64,000 nt of DNA from Hymenobacter sp. DG01. Its GTDB lineage: Bacteria > Bacteroidota > Bacteroidia > Cytophagales > Hymenobacteraceae. Location: contig NZ_CP040936.1 of NCBI RefSeq assembly GCF_006352025.1, positions 2,604,001 to 2,668,000 of the forward strand, given 5' to 3'. Positions 60,265 through 64,000 of the stretch are shown in pieces (position 1 is the first letter of the stretch; every line of letters begins with the position of its first letter). The notes under the pieces are model-generated. The model made no database searches. It was given only the letters and a program-made list of their open reading frames with translations, and had not been told where the DNA came from. The position numbers were made by a program, and so were the translations under genes.

Positions 60265-60861
60265 ATGGACTGCTCCCGCGCCGAAGCCTACGTGCTGACG
60301 CAGCTGCGCCAGCAGCTGCCCGCCACCCTCACCTACCACGGCCTGCACCACACCCTCGACGTGGTGGAACAGGCCCTGTCGCTGGCGGCGGCCGAGGGGG
60401 TTACCAACCCGCTGGAGTTGGCGCTGCTCCGGACAGCGGCTTTCTATCATGACGCAGGTTTTCTGACTACTTACCAGGGCCACGAAGAGGCCAGCTGCCA
60501 GCTGGCCCGCCGGGTGCTGCCCACCTTTGGCTACCTGCCCACCCACATCGAGCTGATTTGCCAGCTGATTATGGCAACGCAGGTGCCCCAGCGCCCCGGC
60601 GCGCTGCCCCTGGCCCGGATTCTCTGCGACGCCGACCTGGACTACCTTGGTCGCCCCGACTTCTGGCCCATCAGTCAGACGCTTTTTGAGGAACTGCTGA
60701 CCCGCAACCTGATAACCGATGAGGCGGCTTGGTTGCGGCTGCAGACCAGGTTTCTGGGCGAGCACCGGTACTGGACGGCCAGCGCCACCCGCCGGCGCGA
60801 AACCGAAAAGCAGGCCCGCCTGACCGAGGTGCAGGCGAAGCTAGCCGCAGCCAGCCTGTAA
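60265..60861 (+). CDS. HD domain phosphohydrolase
   Basis: The 198-residue protein has the HD metal motifs in order: YHGLHHTLDVV (His at about 29), AAFYHDAGFL (HD at about 62-63), a middle histidine in GHEEAS, and DADLDYLGRP (Asp). HD proteins hydrolyse phosphoesters such as nucleotides or cyclic nucleotides; this one is a short stand-alone form whose substrate is not set by sequence. It lies beside the cyclic-nucleotide-binding protein, divergently transcribed, so a role in nucleotide turnover is a fair guess. ATG at 60265 is the only sensible start. Confidence 0.88.
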   Translation: MDCSRAEAYVLTQLRQQLPATLTYHGLHHTLDVVEQALSLAAAEGVTNPLELALLRTAAFYHDAGFLTTYQGHEEASCQLARRVLPTFGYLPTHIELICQLIMATQVPQRPGALPLARILCDADLDYLGRPDFWPISQTLFEELLTRNLITDEAAWLRLQTRFLGEHRYWTASATRRRETEKQARLTEVQAKLAAASL

Positions 60862-60870
60862 CCCCACGCG

Positions 60871-61944
60871 CTACGGCCGGGTAGCCGGGTGGGCTACTTC
60901 CGCCAGTATAGATTCCAGGGCGGCAAACAGCGCCTCGTTGCCGTGCTGCTCGTAGGTGCTCAGGGCCGCCTCAAACCCGCTCAGGTCATACAGGAAGGCC
61001 CGCAGGTTGTCGGGGGTAAGGGCCTCGAAGTGGCGGCCGTAGCCCAGCTTCTCGACCTCAGCGGCGTTCAGAAACTGCTCGAACTGCGCCGGAATAGGCA
61101 CCGCGCAAATGGGCTTGCGCAGGTACACGGCCTCACTGATCAGGGAGAAGCCGCCGTTGGTTACCACGGCCCGGGCACTGGCCAAGTCCTGCAGAAAGCC
61201 CTGCTCGCTGAAGGCCCGCAGCTGCACGTTGCCGTGGTTTTCCTCTTTATTGAAACCGTACACCCGAAACTCCTGGCCCGGCAGCTGCTGGAGTTGGGCT
61301 ATCAGGTTCTGTTGGGTAGTAGCCGACTGGTACACCAGTACGTGTGTGCCGCGGGTGGGCGCGAGGGCCAGCACCTCGGGGCGCAGAATGGGCGGTACCA
61401 GCGTGGTTCGCTCCTTGAGCAGGGGTAGGCGGAAGAAGGTCGTAATCAGGTAATGATGGCTCCGGGGCAGTTTGGCCCGCACAATCTGCCGGGCCAGGGT
61501 CAGGTTGGGGCGCTCCTGGGGCGGCACCGGCACATCCAGCGCGGCCCTGCTGATAATCTGCATGTTATCAATACTAACCACGGGCAGGTCCTTCCATTTG
61601 GCAAACAGAAAGCTGAACGACTCGAAATCGGAAATAACCACGTCGGGCTCGAAGTCGCAGAGCAGCTCCCGGTACTTGCGGAAGTTCACCCGCAGGTTTT
61701 CCGGTGCCGAGCGCAGCGTCAGGGCCGCCGTCCGCGCCTTCGAAACGGTGAGGTTCTTATAGGCTAGATGAAAGCCCCGGATTTCGTGCACCCGGCCCGG
61801 AAAGTTGGCCGCCAGCATCTGGTAGGCGCGGGAGCTGCTGACCACGCACACATTATGCCCCTGGCTGAGCAAATGCCCGATTACTACTTTGCTGCGGGTG
61901 GCGTGACCAAGCCCTTCGCCGGGCACTCCGTACAGAATATTCAT
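60871..61944 (-). CDS. GT-B glycosyltransferase of the GT28-like type
   Basis: The protein (357 residues) starts NILYGVPGEGLGHATRSKVV, the pattern of a conserved glycosyltransferase family (MurG/MGT-related) with GEGLGHA near the N-terminus. The second domain has VLVYQSATTQQNLIAQL and the sugar-nucleotide-binding segment VVTNGGFSLISEAVYLRKPI at about 265-285. No membrane segment. It is convergent with the HD gene, with a 9-base gap. Substrate unknown; it may decorate a lipid or cell-surface glycan but is outside the main glycan cluster. Confidence 0.88.
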   Translation of the reverse strand: MNILYGVPGEGLGHATRSKVVIGHLLSQGHNVCVVSSSRAYQMLAANFPGRVHEIRGFHLAYKNLTVSKARTAALTLRSAPENLRVNFRKYRELLCDFEPDVVISDFESFSFLFAKWKDLPVVSIDNMQIISRAALDVPVPPQERPNLTLARQIVRAKLPRSHHYLITTFFRLPLLKERTTLVPPILRPEVLALAPTRGTHVLVYQSATTQQNLIAQLQQLPGQEFRVYGFNKEENHGNVQLRAFSEQGFLQDLASARAVVTNGGFSLISEAVYLRKPICAVPIPAQFEQFLNAAEVEKLGYGRHFEALTPDNLRAFLYDLSGFEAALSTYEQHGNEALFAALESILAEVAHPATRP

Positions 61945-62164
61945 TTGTTACTGGATAAAATTGACCGGCTAAGATGCTGATTTTGCCAGCAGCAGTCGGG
62001 CAGCCTAAGCATTTCTCTTCAAAGAAAACATCGTCTGAGGGGACGCTCCCAGCCCCTGTGTGCTACCCGCCCCTGAGCCAGGAACCTCGATTAGCAAGCA
62101 GCCGGCAGAGCCTAAGCTAGAGCAGGCACCCGCATAGGCCAGGCCAGCCGGCTTCCGCACCGGC

Positions 62165-64000
62165 TTACTGAGGGAAATAGATGGCGAAGGTAGAGCCCTG
62201 ACCAAGCTGGCTTTGTACCTCCACGCGCCCACCGGCGTTTTCCACTATGTTCTTGACCATGTACAGGCCCACGCCGGTGCCCTCTACATGCGTATGCAGG
62301 CGCTGAAACATGGCAAACAGTTTCTCCTGCGCCTGCACTTGCGTCAGGTCCAGGCCGAGGCCATTGTCCTGTACTTCCAGCACCCGGTAGCTATCCTGCA
62401 CCCGGCACCGGATCAGGACCTCGGGCACGCGGTTGGGGTGGCGGTACTTAAGGGCGTTGCTCAGCAGGTTGTAGATAATGCTACGCAGGTTTTTCTCCGC
62501 GAACTGCAACGTTGGGCAGGCCTCAACCTCTACTTTCAGCACGGCGCCTGTTTCCTGGAGCAGGGGCATCAGGTCGAGGCGTACGGCCTCAATGAGGTTC
62601 GCCAGCTGCACCTGGTCGCGGGGTTGGTCGTGCTCTTTTTGCAGGCGCGAAATATCGGTGAGGTTAGTAATGGTGCGCTGGAAGCGCTCTACGGCCCCTT
62701 GCATCAACTCCAGCATCAGGGGCACGTCGCCTACCCGGGCCGTGGTGGGCAGCTCGTGCTCCAGGGCCTGCAGTAGGCCCTCAATATTGGCAATGGGAGC
62801 CTTCAGGTCGTGGGAGGCCGTGTAAATAAAGTTATCCAGGTCCACGTTGGTGCGCTGGAGCTGGCGCTGCAGCTCCACCTGCTCATGAACTTCGAAGGAG
62901 ATGCCGCTGTGGCCGACGAGCTGGTTGTGGGCCCCCAGCAGGGGCTGGGTGCGGGTAAACATCCAGCGGTACTGCCCATCGTGGCGGCGCATGCGGTGCA
63001 CGGGGCTTTCCCAGGGCTGGCGGGCGCTTACCGCAGCTATAAACGCAGGCTGCAACGTGGGCAGGTCTTCGGGGTGTACGGCGTCCCATATCTCATCCAG
63101 CAAGCTTAAGTCGGTTATTGCCAGCCCGGTCCATTCAAAATACGCCTCATTAAGGTAGGTGAAGTGGCCAGTGGCGTCGGTGCGGAACAGGAAGGCCGGG
63201 ACGTGGGACGTGAGCAGGCGCAGGTCGGCGGCGGCCTCATCGGCGCGGCGGCGGGCCAGCATCAGGTCCGTCACGTCGGCGGCGGTGTTCAGAATGCCGT
63301 ACACCTGCCCCCGCGTGTCGCGCAGGGGGGTAAAGCTGTAGTTGTAATAGAACGTCTGCGACTGGCCGTTCATCACCACTTCCAGCCGCTGGTTGCGCAG
63401 GTGTAGGGGCTGTCCGGTGGTAAATACCTGGTACAGCTGCTCAAATACGGCCTGGCCTTCCAGCTCTGGTAGCACGTCAACGTAGCGCCGGCCGATAATA
63501 TCCGTGCCCTTTCCGAGGGCCTTCGTCATGGCCTGATTCACCAGCTGAATCCGGAACTCCGGGCCTACATACACCCCGATCAGAAACGAGGCCCCCTCTA
63601 CCACCGCGCGCACCTGCTGGGCGCTTTCCTCTACTTTGCGGCGGGCCAGCACCTGGTCGGTAACTTCGTAGGCGAATACCAGTACCCCATCTACCTGCCC
63701 CTGCCTATTGCGCCGGGCCTGATACGTAAAGGTCGAGTAGATTTCTTCCAGCGGGCCACCCTCGTGGCGGGCCAGCATCAGGGGCAGCTCCTGGGCTATA
63801 AAGGTTTCGCCCGTTTCATACACACGGCGCAGGAGTTCGGGAATAGGGCTGTCGGCTAGCTCAGGCAGGGCCGCCAGCAAGGGCTTGCCCAGCAGCCGGC
63901 GGCCCGGAAAAATCAGCTGATAGGCCGGGTTCACCAGCTGAAAAACCAGTTCAGGACCATCGAGGATGACAATGGGCGTGGGGGCCTGCATAAACAGCTG
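62165..64000 (-). CDS. Multi-PAS sensor histidine kinase (partial, 5' end beyond right edge)
   Basis: The frame is open to the right edge, and an internal Met (MQAPTPIVILDGPELVF) begins the first PAS domain visible, so the start lies outside. Three PAS domains follow each other (about 1-120, 125-240 and 245-375 of the visible part), each beginning near a helix such as LVNPAYQLIFPGRRLLGKP or LVNQAMTKALGKGTDIIG. HisKA has the His in YTASHDLKAPIANIEGLL. The ATPase has NLLSNALKYRHPNR (N), VQDNGLGLDL (G1) and GTGVGLYMVKNIV (G2). No membrane segment is visible, so it is probably cytosolic, sensing small molecules or redox through its PAS domains. Confidence 0.95.
   Translation of the reverse strand, partial: QLFMQAPTPIVILDGPELVFQLVNPAYQLIFPGRRLLGKPLLAALPELADSPIPELLRRVYETGETFIAQELPLMLARHEGGPLEEIYSTFTYQARRNRQGQVDGVLVFAYEVTDQVLARRKVEESAQQVRAVVEGASFLIGVYVGPEFRIQLVNQAMTKALGKGTDIIGRRYVDVLPELEGQAVFEQLYQVFTTGQPLHLRNQRLEVVMNGQSQTFYYNYSFTPLRDTRGQVYGILNTAADVTDLMLARRRADEAAADLRLLTSHVPAFLFRTDATGHFTYLNEAYFEWTGLAITDLSLLDEIWDAVHPEDLPTLQPAFIAAVSARQPWESPVHRMRRHDGQYRWMFTRTQPLLGAHNQLVGHSGISFEVHEQVELQRQLQRTNVDLDNFIYTASHDLKAPIANIEGLLQALEHELPTTARVGDVPLMLELMQGAVERFQRTITNLTDISRLQKEHDQPRDQVQLANLIEAVRLDLMPLLQETGAVLKVEVEACPTLQFAEKNLRSIIYNLLSNALKYRHPNRVPEVLIRCRVQDSYRVLEVQDNGLGLDLTQVQAQEKLFAMFQRLHTHVEGTGVGLYMVKNIVENAGGRVEVQSQLGQGSTFAIYFPQ

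Overview
The window looks like chromosomal DNA of a GC-rich member of the Bacteroidota, most like Hymenobacter or a close relative (Cytophagales). The signs are Bacteroidota-type promoter elements (TAnnTTTG, clearest before the tRNA gene with a TTG 19 bases upstream), an Oar-like TonB-dependent receptor with an N-terminal carboxypeptidase-regulatory-like domain, WbqC and WxcM-like glycan genes, and Obg, Adk, Hpt, DnaJ and GrpE proteins of the type seen in that group. I see no insertion sequence, prophage, CRISPR array, rRNA gene or replication origin. There is one tRNA gene, tRNA-Ala(GGC).

Layout. (1) 1-11,064, nearly all minus strand, is housekeeping: a NatA/NatB-type ABC exporter (permease cut by the left edge), an ECF sigma factor translationally coupled to a small membrane protein, grpE-dnaJ, obg, adk, hpt, a K+-dependent-type membrane pyrophosphatase and an M42-like peptidase. 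(2) 11,177-42,375 is a surface-glycan locus of about 30 kb. It holds at least a dozen glycosyltransferases of several folds (GT2, GT4, GT8, GT25 and two unassigned), a Wzy-like membrane protein, a PglK/MsbA-like ABC flippase, three sugar aminotransferases, a WxcM-like ketoisomerase, two acetyltransferases, WbqC, UDP-glucose dehydrogenase, a UDP-glucuronate decarboxylase-like enzyme and two AsnB-type amidotransferases. It is compositionally patchy: AT-rich cores (about 12,540-13,740, 18,394-19,200, 26,800-27,850 and 29,150-31,790) sit in GC-rich surroundings, which suggests cassette replacement by recombination. No RmlA/RmlB homologue or initiating phosphoglycosyltransferase is present, so precursors and the first sugar must come from elsewhere. 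(3) 42,504-53,755 is mixed: an acyl-CoA-binding protein, a GlcD-like FAD oxidase, a secreted NlpC/P60 lipoprotein, the Oar-like receptor, tRNA-Ala, the cysE-cysK cysteine pair, a small cupin and a HEAT-repeat/cyclophilin lipoprotein. (4) 53,925-64,000 is signalling: a membrane histidine kinase, a single-domain response regulator, a response regulator fused to a class III nucleotide cyclase, a nucleotide-transporter-like/HEAT/cyclic-nucleotide-binding fusion, an HD phosphohydrolase, a glycosyltransferase and a multi-PAS histidine kinase cut by the right edge.

Two gene sets deserve most attention. First, three PLP aminotransferases (WecE-, VioA- and FdtB/QdtB-like) would all draw on dTDP-4-keto-6-deoxyglucose, so the locus may make two or three different amino-deoxy sugars. 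Second, the cyclase retains all expected catalytic residues, and the nearby fusion protein carries an intact phosphate-binding cassette for a cyclic nucleotide. Together they suggest a local circuit in which a phosphorelay sets a cyclic nucleotide level that is read by a membrane transporter-like protein.

Another recurrent feature is a set of long inverted repeats between genes (4240-4339, 6235-6319, 50127-50290, 55666-55774, 57243-57433). One lies between grpE and dnaJ, and one encloses a strong terminator-like hairpin.
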